In this document: piece after piece, positions 36,731-48,400 of the stretch | Layout of the letters: each line of letters starts with the position of its first letter | Numbering within the stretch: position 1 is the stretch's first letter | NCBI GenBank assembly: GCA_029215795.1 | Contig: JARDYH010000004.1 | Span: forward strand, 110,504,001-110,568,000 | Direction of reading: 5' to 3' | DNA length: 64,000 bases | Source: Anniella stebbinsi | Lineage: Eukaryota; Chordata; Lepidosauria; Squamata; Anniellidae | Position numbers and translations under genes: made by a program | Notes under the pieces: model-generated | What the model was told of the DNA's origin: nothing | Databases searched by the model: none | Seen by the model: the letters and a program-made list of their open reading frames with translations, nothing else

Positions 36731-37269
36731 TGCCTCTGAGAAACAATAGCCCTCCCTTGCTGTTGCTCTTTACTGCCTGGAAGGATCCTGGAAAGAAGAG
36801 GCAACAGAGCCTGCCCCAGCCAGATGATTCCTCTTCCCCACAGGCCTGTCTACCACTCTCTGCCCTGTGGGAAGGATCCCAGAAGAGAGGAGGGGCAGGC
36901 AAGCAAAGACCTCCAGCTGGACTATTACTCTCTTTCAACCATGCACATACAGAGCCAACTATCACCAGCTGCCCTATGAAAAGGATCCTCATCACTTGTT
37001 AGTTTTTTTACTGTTTACTGTGATTTTATTAATAATTGTTGCTGTTACTTGTAAGCCTCCTTGGCAGGGCCTACATCCTGGATTCAAGATTCAGTGGATA
37101 CAAAAATGAATATTTTTAAGGTAAAATGAATACAAAAATGCTAACTCGTGAAACACATGTTCAAAAATAATATGTGACTTTTTTTTTAAAAAAAGAGATC
37201 ACAAATAGATGCAGAAACAGGACAGGGCTTATCAGTGAACATATGCGAAGCAGACATGGATTGGAAATA

Positions 37270-37450
37270 CATGGAACCGTCCATCCCTAATCATGGTTAA
37301 TAGCCCTTGATAGTTCTATCCTCCAGGAATTTGTCTAATCCCTTTTTAAAGCCATCAAAGCCAGCAGCCATCAACACATCTAGTGGCTGAAAATTCCATA
37401 AATATGCATTTGGCACAAAAGAATTTCCTAGAAAAGGGTCATTGTATAAG
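37270..37450 (-). mobile_element. CR1-like LINE fragment
   Basis: The plus strand has CATGGTTAATAGCCCTTGAT and then TTTGTCTAATCCCTTTTTAA. On the minus strand this reads as the region just downstream of the reverse transcriptase C-terminus in CR1-like elements. No frame survives. Confidence 0.6.
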
Positions 37451-37515
37451 AATGCAAACTGAGTTCATGTACTCTCACAGCCAATGTATATATTGAAAGA
37501 AGTACTCATGGTAGT

Positions 37516-38570
37516 GGTCTCCTCACATGACAAGTGTGAATCAGCTCATATATTTGCTGACTATCACAACAGCTATTTTTATGGAAAGGGATTTCCAGCA
37601 CATCCTGTTCATGGAATGTTACATTGCTCACATGAGTAGATCACTTCAATGTAGCCCAGATGTTTTGCGTTTGAAAAAGACCAACATCTGAAGAACCATT
37701 ATGAGAACTAAAAACAACAAGATACAGAAATACTTCACACATTATAGCAGTTGCTTAGCATGACAGCTTTAAGAAGATTAAACTGTGTTGCTGCATGATG
37801 GAGCTATTCAACTGCACAAATTGCATATTATCAGGGTTGTTGCCTGATTAAGGTTTGTTAGTTAATTAATCACCTGCATTTCAACCAAGTCACTAAGTTT
37901 AAATAATTTTTCACATCACCAAAAATTCAATATATGTTCCTTTTGGAGGTTAAAAAAGGAAGTGTGAGATAGCGTTTGAGTATTGCATGATATTTTCCAC
38001 TTATTATTAAAAGAAAAGGACACCTTTCAAAATAAAAAATTCATCCTGGATTATATAGTATCATAACTGGACTAAAATAGCTTTCATAGTTAAATAAATG
38101 TGCACTTTAGTCACATCTCCAGCTTTGCAGAAGGACACATCTTTAAAAATAAATATTCCATTGATAAAAATGGCTCCCCCACAGATTAATCAACTAAAGT
38201 GCTAGTTGATTCATCTACTGTTTAAAGGTTATAGCTTAACATTCTAGTTGCAGACCAGCCTAATGTAGCTACAACTAACTCATTTTGAAAATATTGGGAC
38301 ATTAGTTAGCTTTATTGACTTTCCAGTTGGTTTCAGTGAGCCTCAGTTGCAACTACCTTTATCAGGATTAGACCCACTTCATACATGTTTATAATTATGA
38401 ATATTTTAAATATAAGAAAAGTAATGTGCAGTCTGATTCAGAAGTTCAGCTGCTATCAGGTTTTTTAAAAAATATATGAAGAACATTCACTCATTCACAA
38501 GGATGTATATTTTAAATTATTCTCTTTTGATGATACAACAAGATTTAAGTCAAACACAGTATAAAACTAT
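37516..38570. other. Repeat-poor AT-rich stretch, no gene
   Basis: No repeat or coding frame is recognised. The part at 37840-37935 carries several TAATTA/ATTAAT-type words (GTTAGTTAATTAATCACC). This is compatible with a regulatory element, but it could also simply reflect AT-rich composition. Confidence 0.4.
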
Positions 38571-38579
38571 ATCTATCTA

Positions 38580-38635
38580 TACACGCACACACACACATGT
38601 AACCAAAACACGTGAACAATGAATATCAATAAATA

Positions 38636-38676
<41 letters not shown>

Positions 38677-38677
38677 A
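38580..38677. repeat. CA and CT microsatellites
   Basis: A short CA tract (about 38580-38597) and a CT-then-CA tract (38636-38676). Confidence 0.93.
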
Positions 38678-38937
38678 CCAAAACGGAAAAATGAATTTAC
38701 CTGGAATGGTAAGCAACTTTGTACATACAATGAGCCTGTGTATGGCACAGCATGAATAACTGCCTTTTTATAATGGGCTCATTCTTTTGTTTTGCTATAC
38801 ACAATACAAAGCAATTTCCACTAGAAATGCTGGAACTCGTTAACAAGCTTAGTATGTATAATATTGCTTCTTTTTGTTTGGAGGGGTGGAATCAACCTTT
38901 TTTTTTTTTCCCCCAAAATTCACAATATACCACAAAC

Positions 38938-39366
38938 GGATGATCAGGGGGCTGGAAACAAAGACCTATGAGGAGAGACTGAAAGAACTGGGCATGTTTA
39001 GCCTTGAGAAGAGAAGACTGAGGGGAGACATGATAGCATTCTTCAAGTACTTGAAAGGTTGTCACACAGAGGATGGCCAGGATGTCTTCTCAATCATCCC
39101 AGAGTGTAGGACATGAAGTAATGGGCTCATGTTACAGGAAGCCAGATTCCGGCTGAACATCAGGAAAAACTTCCTGACTGTTAGAGCAGTACGATGATAG
39201 AACCAATTACCTAGAGAAGTTGTTGGCTCTCCCAATCTAGAGGCATTCAAGAGGCAGCTGGACAACCATCTGTCAGGCATGCTTTAATGTGGATTCCTGC
39301 ATTTAGCACAGGGCTGAACTTGATGGCCTTATAGGACCATTCCAATTCTGCTAGTCTATGTTTCTA
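38938..39366 (+). mobile_element. CR1-type LINE, 5'-truncated
   Basis: The frame beginning near 38938 encodes the C-terminal end of a CR1-type reverse transcriptase protein, with the phrases EERLKELGMFSLEKRRLRGD and IAFFKYLKGCHTEDGQDVFS. It is interrupted by a stop at about 39114-39116. The 3' end has the CR1-style terminus (AATTCTGCTAGTCTATG). Only about 430 bp remain, so this is a dead 5'-truncated insertion. Confidence 0.85.
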
Positions 39367-39876
39367 AGCCACTCACTAGGCTCTGAAGCAAGGAACCTGA
39401 TTGCTCTCCCTGCAATCAAGGTTGTAAATCACATGGGGAACTTACATGCATACAGCAGCCTCCCCCCCCCCATTTCAGACCTTCCCCCCACAGTATATGG
39501 GGAGCAGTGGGCAGGGCCAGAAAGGACATAACAGCAGAAGTATGGCCAGCAAGCATGGCCCCGCTCTCTTCCTCAATTAATTCTCAATTGTACGAGGAGA
39601 ACAATTGAATAGGCTTGCATTATGGGTGGACTTGCCCTATGATTAGATGAAATTTAAATATCCATTTCTTTACTTATTTTATATTATAAGTTATGATAGG
39701 TTTTTCAGGTTTAATTCTTTTGCGTGATGGTATAATCAAAAAAATTATTGACCAGCGAGCAATATTTTTTCATCAACAACATTCACTGACAACATTCACA
39801 ACTACTATTACGGTAAAACAGCCATCTAGGAGTCAACCTACATATAACGGTAATTTCACAGGGTATAGGTGAGACC
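39367..39876. other. Stretch without a recognised gene
   Basis: No coding frame or repeat is recognised apart from a short C-run near 39461-39471. Confidence 0.5.
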
Positions 39877-40211
39877 GATCATTTTCTTTACTTTAGTGTA
39901 ACTGGTCATGACCCCAATTTGGATCAGGAGCAGCTTGCACCAGAAGGAGAGGATTAAACCTTCCACCCACATATCCCTCCAAAGTACACACACACACACA
40001 CACGCTGGGGGGTTAAAAAAAAAGAAAAAGTTTCCACTGGAGTCAATGGAGTCTTTGTTTTCTTTCTTTTTTTCACACCTCCCCCCGGAAGGAATTTTGG
40101 AGGGGAAATGGGTGAGGTGAGGGAATGTTTAATCCTCCGATCTCCTGGTACAGACTGGTCCTAATCCGAATTGGGGCCACATGCAGTTATACTAAAGTAA
40201 AGGAAACTATC
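39877..40211. mobile_element. Foldback/MITE with ~90-bp inverted arms
   Basis: The left arm starts near GATCATTTTCTTTACTTTAG and runs through CCCCAATTTGGATCAGGA. The right arm is its inverse, through AATCCGAATTGGGGCC, ending CTAAAGTAAAGGAAACTATC. The loop holds a CA microsatellite and a T-rich segment. It is non-coding. The exact ends and target duplication are unresolved. Confidence 0.75.
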
Positions 40212-40496
40212 AGGTTGAGCAGCACACTATGCAATTAACATAACTTGTACTTTGACCCTAGACTACATACTTAAACCGATATAATAACCAAGATTATTCA
40301 CAGGTAATTCTGGGAAGTGCAGTTCCATGAAAGGGGCTGAAGATTGATAATAGAGAATTCTCAGCACTGTCACCAAACCAGTTTCCAGTATAGTTTTTTT
40401 TTTTTTTTTTGATGAAGCAGGGTGGTAAAGTCATGACAATTGGACTAGTATAGATTTAGAACTAATATGTTTGCAGAGAGATATGCCCATAGGGGC

Positions 40497-40806
40497 TGGG
40501 TTCAGATGATAATGGCTTGATAAAATAAGTTGAAATATGAATGAGCCTTTTGCCTTCTCTTTCCAATTAACCGTTTTATATTTTCTCCAAATTGGGAAAC
40601 TTCAAAATAATCCAAGAAGCAGCTTCAGAACCAGCTTCAAATCTTGTAACCAAATTGGACAAAATGGGAAAATGTGGTTAATAGAGAGTTCTTGTTTTGG
40701 TTGCTCACACTGAGTACGGAGGAGGGAAGTAGCTCAGTGTGTCGGCAAAAGGCTTGTTCATATTTTGGCTAGTTATTAAGCCAAGATATGATTGTCAGAA
40801 CACATC
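40497..40806. mobile_element. Inverted-repeat MITE, ~60-bp arms
   Basis: Left arm GGTTCAGATGATAATGGCTT ... ATGAATGAGCCTTTTGCC. Right arm GGCAAAAGGCTTGTTCATAT ... ATTGTCAGAACAC. The arms are inverted with moderate divergence. The outer TTCAGA-type terminus resembles those of MITE family B and the element at 41896. Confidence 0.65.
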
Positions 40807-41893
40807 CATTATGTCATACAAATAAACGGGGAGGGGGGGATTTTGGCAACTATAGTTCTTTTTTATAACTATAATGCTCCTCTGTATTTTGCATATTTTT
40901 ATGAATGTGTTATGAAAAGATTGCCTTCTTAAGGCCATTCAGAAGTTAGTGCTGCTTTTTGTAGCTCCATTGGATTCCGTGTCAAAGAGCTGTGACAAAA
41001 CTGAAATTTTCAGAAGCAACTATTCTTCATTTAAGACAGCTCATTAAAATTGGGGGTAAAGCCAGCTGGATTAGATCACCAGCAGGAGCAGGAATTTTGA
41101 AAATGCTGTTCTCCTGCAAAGATTGAGTATGCGTAAACTATCGGCTAGGGTTGCACTGGATGCCTGTGAACATTTTCAGGGCAAAAAGTGGGTTTTCAAG
41201 GTGACAAAAAAAAAAAAAATCCCTGATAAATCCCCAAACTTTGTTTTGATTCTATTTTTCCCCTGTGCCTGTTTGCAGTTCTTTTGGCACTATTCTTAGG
41301 GCTTCTTTAGTCTACATGTTGTGATCCCAGCGAATTAGTGATTGTGTAGTGAATGTGATATCACAAAGCCATATAGCTATCCATGATTGTTTCATTACAA
41401 CAATGGACTGTCATGGGCTCAATCCTTCAGCCACACACATTCTGACACAAGGCACCCCAAATGAGTGAGACTCTTTTATTGTAGCAAATCCCATTGATAA
41501 AAGCTTAATGGTTACACTCTTCAAAAATTATATACCTGGCGACAATTAGCTATAGACTCCAACAGTAATTCCAAAACAATTTGGTTGCCCATTGCAACCT
41601 CTATGGCTCAGAATACAGGGCAAGGGGCTCAGAGGATTCCTGGCATAATCCATCCCAGGCAATCAAATATAAGAGTTTCCAAAAACAAGGCAGTCTCAAA
41701 TGATTCCTGTTGTAAGCCATCCCACGCAATCCTAGTCGGGGTTCTCGGAAAAGACCTAAACCAATCTATACACAGAGATTTAATCCAACTTTGAATTCTT
41801 TGTTGGAATCTCTATGCTACATGGGTCAAGACTTATCAAGTCCAAGAATCAAGATGTAGGTTCAAAAGTAAGTCCAAAGTAAACCCACACAGT
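40807..41893. other. Stretch without a recognised gene
   Basis: Poly-A run near 41207-41219. No coding frame or repeat family is recognised. Confidence 0.5.
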
Positions 41894-41895
41894 GG

Positions 41896-42108
41896 GCCTG
41901 TTCAGACAACATACTAAACCATGGTTTGGCCACTAACCCTTTTGCAGCAAATGGTTATTGATCATATTTAAATCATGATTATGTAGCCACCATGCTTAGG
42001 AATGGTTCACATGACACACTAAATCATGATTCACATGACATGCTAAGCCAAAATATTTAGCTCAAAAAGCTTAACCACCGAGGCCTAGCATGTCATCTGA
42101 ACAGGGGC
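41896..42108. mobile_element. Inverted-repeat MITE with CCTGTTCAGACAACAT ends
   Basis: Left end GCCTGTTCAGACAACATACT, right end TAGCATGTCATCTGAACAGG, inverted. The interior includes repeated ATCATGATT-like palindromes. No coding capacity. Target duplication unresolved. Confidence 0.7.
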
Positions 42109-42534
42109 AGAGAGAGATCTCAACGACCATAGCTTCCACTTTGGTATTCCCACACTGCAGGATCCTGAACTCTCATCCTCAGAGGATTCCAACCTCTTGA
42201 CCTAGGAGGAAGAGGCTCCAGAGTTAATGGTTTAGGGAGAAGACCTGGCTACAGAGAGGTATCATGAGGCTTCCACCTCCTTGGGACCTAATTTCCAGGA
42301 AGTTCCCACAGCAGCTACTCTGTGTCCAGAGGAGGACTCAGGTCAGAAGGAAATAGCATGCCACAGCCATTCCTACATCATTGTAGCCTGTGATTGCTAA
42401 AACAGGTGAAGCCGCTTTAAGAGATGAAGCCTCAGTCAGCATGGTGGTGGGGCCCAGCAGCCTAACTCCAGCAACATTTCTGTTTGAACTTCATTCTTGT
42501 CCTGATCCTTGTTGGAGCAACACGAAGGCTATGT

Positions 42535-42966
42535 CTACACCAGGGATATATCCTGGGGTCATCCCTAGGTCGTCCTTGTGCATCTAAATGATGCTCAAGG
42601 GATCCTGGGGGCAACTGGGGACAACCTAGGGATAACCCTGGGATAGCAGAAACCGGAGATATCCCAGTTTTCCCACCGTCCCAGGTTATAAAATGGGCAT
42701 GGAGCCATGTGGGGTGGCTCCGTGCCCATGGGAGTGGGGGAGAGCAATTTTGCCATCCCCAGGATGGTGTTGGGGTACACGGGGGGTTCCCTTACCTTTT
42801 CCGCTGTGCAACAGCTCCTCTGTCTCTCCAAAAAAATGGCGGGTGCAACATCCCTTTCCTCCCAGGACATTGCACTTCCGTTTAGAAGCTGGGGGACGAT
42901 CCCAGAAGCAGGTAGGTCTGGGATCACCCCCTCCCCCATTCTACACCCTTAGGTGTAGGAAGGGCC
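42535..42966. mobile_element. GC-rich foldback element, copy 1 (~430 bp)
   Basis: The ends AAGGCTATGTCTACACCAGG and CCTTAGGTGTAGGAAGGGCC are approximately inverted. In the centre is a strong hairpin, ATGGGCATGGAGCCA facing TGGCTCCGTGCCCAT (about 42696-42731). The element at 51634-52179 has the same hairpin and related ends. The 114-, 110- and 81-codon frames inside come from the GC-rich composition; I see no domain in them. Confidence 0.65.
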
Positions 42967-43986
42967 ACAGACAACCCTGCCTGGCTTCCAGCCCCAACTC
43001 CACTTGGATCTTTCCATGGTGTTGATCTCTTTTTGTCTTGCTTCCTAAGAAACTTGACCCCTGTCCAGATCTGATCCATAGCAGAACCCTGCAACCCAAG
43101 CCACATCCATGGACTGAAACAGTGTAACAACCCATGAGGATTGTTTCATTGCTGCACCTAGTGCAGCCCAACAGGGAGCCCTGGCTTAGTTACCTAGATT
43201 TCTTCCCCTGATACACATTTTGAGTTAGGGCCGTCCACACACAACAAATGTACACTTTACCCATTTCACAGGGTCCCACAAGAATCACCCTCAGGGAAAT
43301 GCATCCTCTATTTTTCAATCCAGCTCTACTGTCTACATATATAAGACTGTGCTGCCTAGTGACTGGCTCAGTCCACTGACTAATTCATGTATGCTATCCT
43401 TCCTTTTAGGATAGTGTGTCCCCTTACTGTTTATTTTCAGTTCGGTAAAAGGCTACCCTTTTACCAAAGGGGAGCCTTTTAATTCCTTTGAACTGTGACT
43501 GTCCACTTCATGCATCTGATAATGTATGCCCTTGGCTATAACAACTCATGTCACAATAAATGTGTTTGACTTAAAGGTGCTGCACACATTTCCCTTATGC
43601 TATGCTCCAATAAGCTATAACAAAGTAGGGCTGCTGAGCAATATCTGGTAAGGTTCTTCACAACTAAATAATTGAAAGTCAATGTATAGTTAATGGAGGC
43701 CACTCGTGTGCATTTTGATTTCCCTGTTAGCCTGGTAAAGGTCAGTTTTACGAGCCTTCAAAGCATGGCTCCGGGCCAAGAAGTGTGCTCCAGCCTTTTC
43801 TTGAGGTTAAGTGAAGGTAGAATTTCATTTGAGCTCAGATTGGTAAAGAATTCTTGTTCATTGGCAGCTACCTGCTTTCTATCATATCCGTGACTAGAAA
43901 AAGGTATGTATTTGAACTGGTTTTTGTTTTTTTTTTAAAAAAAGGAAGGTACAAAAATCCCAAAACTGCATTGGATGTGTTTCTCT
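42967..43986. other. Stretch without a recognised gene
   Basis: No coding frame or repeat family is recognised. Confidence 0.45.
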
Positions 43987-44333
43987 GGTCCCCTCTAGAA
44001 GATTTCGCTTTGACACCCAGTTGCCCGATTATGCACATTTACGGATAAATGCATTTACTCCTAATACCTATTCACGAGAGGCGGTGATGCGCATTACGGA
44101 CTGTATGAAACGTGCTTTAAAGTTGTTGACACGCAGAGAATCACATGTTTACATGGCCATAAGGCGCTTTAACTCCCGCGGTAAATTTTAAGTCGCAAGT
44201 TAACGCGCATTCGATAATGTGCATAAGCGGAGATAAAAAGCGCCTCAACCCCCGATTTGTGCTCCGCTCTTGTAGAGGTAAAATCTGTAATGCGCCTTGA
44301 AAGAGCTTTAAATCGCTCTTGTAGAGGCACCCT
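43987..44333 (-). mobile_element. CpG-rich inverted-repeat element, copy 2
   Basis: The reverse complement aligns along its whole length to 15396-15755, including the TTACCTCTACAAGAGCGGAG and ATTATCGAATGCGCGTTAA blocks. Several CpG sites present in copy 1 are TpG or CpA here, as expected from cytosine decay. No coding capacity. Confidence 0.65.
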
Positions 44334-44564
44334 CTAGCAACAACCCTTGAGCCATATTGAAACCACTTTTGAAACTGAGGGAATGTTCAAAAGTATTTCA
44401 TGACATGAGGGTCTTCTGATCAAATGGAAAGTCAAATTTTCCATGCTTATGCCTAAGCCCTTGGTGTACCTAAAGTAGCTATTTGGATCTGAGCCTTGAT
44501 TCAGCAGTCAATACCTTATTCCAACAACACGGTGTGCTGTTGCAGTGGGAAACCTCAAACACTG

Positions 44565-44698
44565 TGTTGGAAATTATTAGGAAAAAGAACACAAGAAGGC
44601 ATGTATTGTATAAATCTATGGTGCGTTCTGTTTAGATTACTGTGTACAGGTCTGGTTGCCTCAACTCAAAAAGAAAATGGTAGGTCTGGAAAAGGTAT
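44565..44698 (+). mobile_element. CR1-like LINE remnant, left part (interrupted)
   Basis: The sequence encodes a degraded polymerase C-terminal phrase on the plus strand: after TAAATCTATGGTGCGTTCTG comes a frame reading CVQ-like and LKKKMVGLEK-like residues. The same element resumes at 49734 after a 5035-bp insertion. The 17-mer AGGTCTGGAAAAGGTAT at 44682-44698 is repeated at 49734-49750, so it is the target duplication of the inserted element. Confidence 0.7.
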
Positions 44699-45421
44699 GC
44701 GTATATAAGTACTATTACACAAAAACAGAGGGCAGCAGTTGGCAAAATGAACAAGTATGTGATACCCAAAGCACGCAACTGCAGTACAATAAAACTATTT
44801 ATCAAAGGTGGGGTAAATGAAAACTTTTTTATATCCACTGTATGTTTTTAAACACTGTATATATAATAATTTGCTTATAACAAGCTATACAACTAAATGA
44901 AAAATGATTTGAACGTTACAGTCCTTAATCAAGAGCAAACGTTTATAATCTTTAAACCAAACTATTTGCGATACTACTGTTGCGAAGAGAGTTTTCATAA
45001 CAAACAACCCTTTATTTATATTGCTATTATTTGCAATGAGGAATGTAAGTTTACAAAACAAACTGATTTTTATATATATGGCTACTATTTATAACAAACA
45101 ATACAGAAAATAACAGGCTTCCGGTTATCTACCCGTTTTGCGAGAAGCAAGCGTCTTCAGATATCCTTTTATATGGGGGCGTGGCTATGATCGAGTCAGG
45201 GTAAAGTCGCAGATCTTCTGAGCTAGGGGAGGATCGGACTTTGCTCTGTGGGTTGGGCCGTGTTCCCCCCCCCCTGAAGAGTTCTAAAATAATTGGGACC
45301 AGAGCCCAGATGACTGGTGAGGAGGGGGGTAAAAATGGGTGTGTGTGTGGGGGGGGGAAGGGTGGGGGGGTATGTGTTTCACTGACCGAGACCAATTTAA
45401 TGACGTGGTTGAAAGTAAGAA

Positions 45422-48400
45422 ATGGAGAATAGATTGAGATGTGCAACTCTAAATGTTAAGGGGCTAGGAACGGTGGTTAAAAGACGAAGAATTGAAACAT
45501 TGTTGAAAAGAAAAAAAATAGATATAATTTTTTTGCAGGAAACTCATCAGATAAAGGAGGGGGCTAATGAGTTACGAATGAGGGAAGTAGGAGTGTATGA
45601 AAAGGCATTTGGTACTTCTAAAGCGAGAGGTGTGGCAATAATAATATCGAAGAAATGTGGTGTTAATATTCAAAATATAAAGAAAGATAAGAATGGAAGG
45701 ATCCTTATAATTTACTGTACGTTGGAAGAGGAAGAATTTGTGCTGATAAACGTCTATGCTCCAAATGGGAAACAAATTGATTTTATTAAAGAAGTATTTA
45801 ATATGGTGGGAGATCTAGGGAAAAAGAATATTGTGATGGCTGGAGATTTTAATATGGTACTAGATAAAGGGAAAGATAGAGATAATATAACAAGAGATAG
45901 TAGAGGAGAGGGTAAGACAGAATTAGCTAAATTAATGGAGAGGAAAGAATTAATGGATGTATGGAGAGTTGTAAAAGGGCAAGAAAGAAAATATACATTT
46001 TATTCACCTAGATTTAAGAGCTACTCAAGGATTGATTATATTTTTATATCAAAGAATATGGTACCTAAATTAACAGATTGTGATATTGGAGTAATTAAGA
46101 TCACAGACCATGCTCTAATGATGATGGACATCAAGTTAAAGAAGGATTATAAACAAGCAAAGAGATGGAGAATGGACGGAAGAATTTTTAAAAATAAAAA
46201 CATAGTGGATAAATTAAAAAAGGAACTGCAGGAAATATGGCAGATAAATGAAAAAGGAGTTAATTCGCAAGGATTATTATGGGATACGATGAAAGCAGTA
46301 ATAAGAGGGATCTGTATTAGGGAAATGTCCACACTTAAAAAGCAACAGGAAGTACTTAATAAAAAGGTTGAAGAAGAGATAAGGACTTTAGAGGAGAGAC
46401 TGAGACAGTCAAAAGATAAGCGATTATATGCCCTAATTCAGGCTAAAAAAAAGGAATTGGAGAAAGAAGAAATAGAACAGGTCCAAAAGAATTTATTATA
46501 TTTAAAGAGAGATTTTTTTGAATTTAGTAATAGAAATTCCAGATTGCTGGCTAGATCCACGCAGTCAGAGAAGGCTAAGAATATGATAGGGACAATAAGA
46601 GATAAGTTAGGGAATAGATGTAATGTAATGAAAGATAAATTAAGGATTTTTCAGGAATTTTATAAAGATTTATATACTTCAGAGGCGCTTTCACAAGAAA
46701 AGATTCGGGAATATGTAGAAAGGAATTGGAAAATAAGACTGGATGATCAAGATAGGGAGTGTATGGAAGCCTTGGTTACTGACAAAGAAATTGAGGGAAT
46801 TATTGGAAAACTAAAAGGAGGTAAGTCTCCGGGGATTGATGGTCTGGGGCCGGAATTTTATAAAATATTTAAAGATATTTTAATACCTAGATTAAAAAAA
46901 TTATTCAATAATATAATAGAAGGAGGAATGACCCCGCCATCGTGGGACCAGTCCCTGGTTGTATTAATACAGAAGCCAGGCAAGGACTTGACAGATCCAG
47001 CGTCATATAGACCAATATCTTTAATAAATCAGGATGCAAAAATATTTTCAGCAATTATGGCTAAAAGAATGGGTACATTTATATTTAAATATATTAAAAA
47101 TGATCAATGCGGATTTATTTTAGGTAGGAAAATGCCGAATTTAATTGGGAGAGTTATAAATATAATAAATATTATAAAAAAAAGAAACTTAAAAGCAGGA
47201 TTATTAGCTCTGGATATTTTCAAAGCCTTTGATTGCGTGGAATGGCCAGCGTTAAAAATAATATTAAAAACATTTGGGTTTGGACATAAATTTATGAGAG
47301 TGATAAATCAGATGTATAAAAATAATAAAGCGGAAATAATGGTTAATGATGGGTTAACGCAACAAATAATACTAGCCCGAGGAACTAGGCAAGGATGTCC
47401 ACTTTCACCGATTTTATTTGCAATAGTTATAGAAATTTTAGCAAATGTAATTAGGGAAGATGAAAGATTAAAGGGGATAGGAAGAAAAAACAAGATTAAA
47501 GTAAATATGTTTGCGGATGATACGTTATTGACAATAGAAGATCCCCTAGAAAGTGGGGAGATGATTCAGAAACATTTGAGAGAATTTGGGGAAATTACAG
47601 GATTACAAGTTAACTGGGGGAAGTCAGAAATGATGTTGTATAACTATAACAAGGAAGAGATGGAGAAATGTAAAGCTAAGTTAGGATTAAGACATAAAAA
47701 TATAATAAGATATTTAGGAGTTAATATAGATAAAGAATTAGAAAGAATAGAGGAACTTAATTTTGTAAGCTTAAGAAAAGAGGTAGGGGAGAAATTACAG
47801 ATTTATAGAAAATTAAAACATTCTTGGTTTGGTAGAATAGCGGTTATTAAAATGAAGATACTACCTAAGGTTAATTTTTTGTTTAGAATGCTACCTATTA
47901 GAATATCAGCAGCTGAGCTTAAAAATTGGCAAAATATGATTAATGCATATTGTAATGGGGATAAAAGAGCTAGGATAAATAAGGGGTTATGGTATAAGAC
48001 TCAAAAGAAAGGAGGTTTAGGACTCCCTAACATTAAGAATTACTATATTGCTAATCAGTTAAGATATGTTATTCATGCTATTTTAGGGGAGCAAGATTTG
48101 GAATGGCTGGAATCGCAAACAGTAGAGATAGAATGTAAACTGCGAAATATATTTTTTACCAAAATGCAGAAGAAAGAATGGAAGGTACTGGACAACCCAT
48201 TATTGGAAAATATAATGTCGATATGGGAGAAGTATAGGGGGAAGTTGATACCAGGAGATTCTCCGCTAGCCCCAGTTGTAGTAGTGGGAAACTTCCCAAG
48301 AGCATTAAAATCAGAGATGGAAGTGAGACTGAAAGAACAAGATATTCTTAAGCTAAGGAATTGGATGGGAAAGATGAAAGATAGTGAGCATATTAAAGAT

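Noticed and set aside
38938..39366. Considered as an exon of a host gene because of its protein-like phrase
   Set aside because: The phrase is the CR1-type polymerase C-terminus followed by a CR1 3' end, and it contains a stop.
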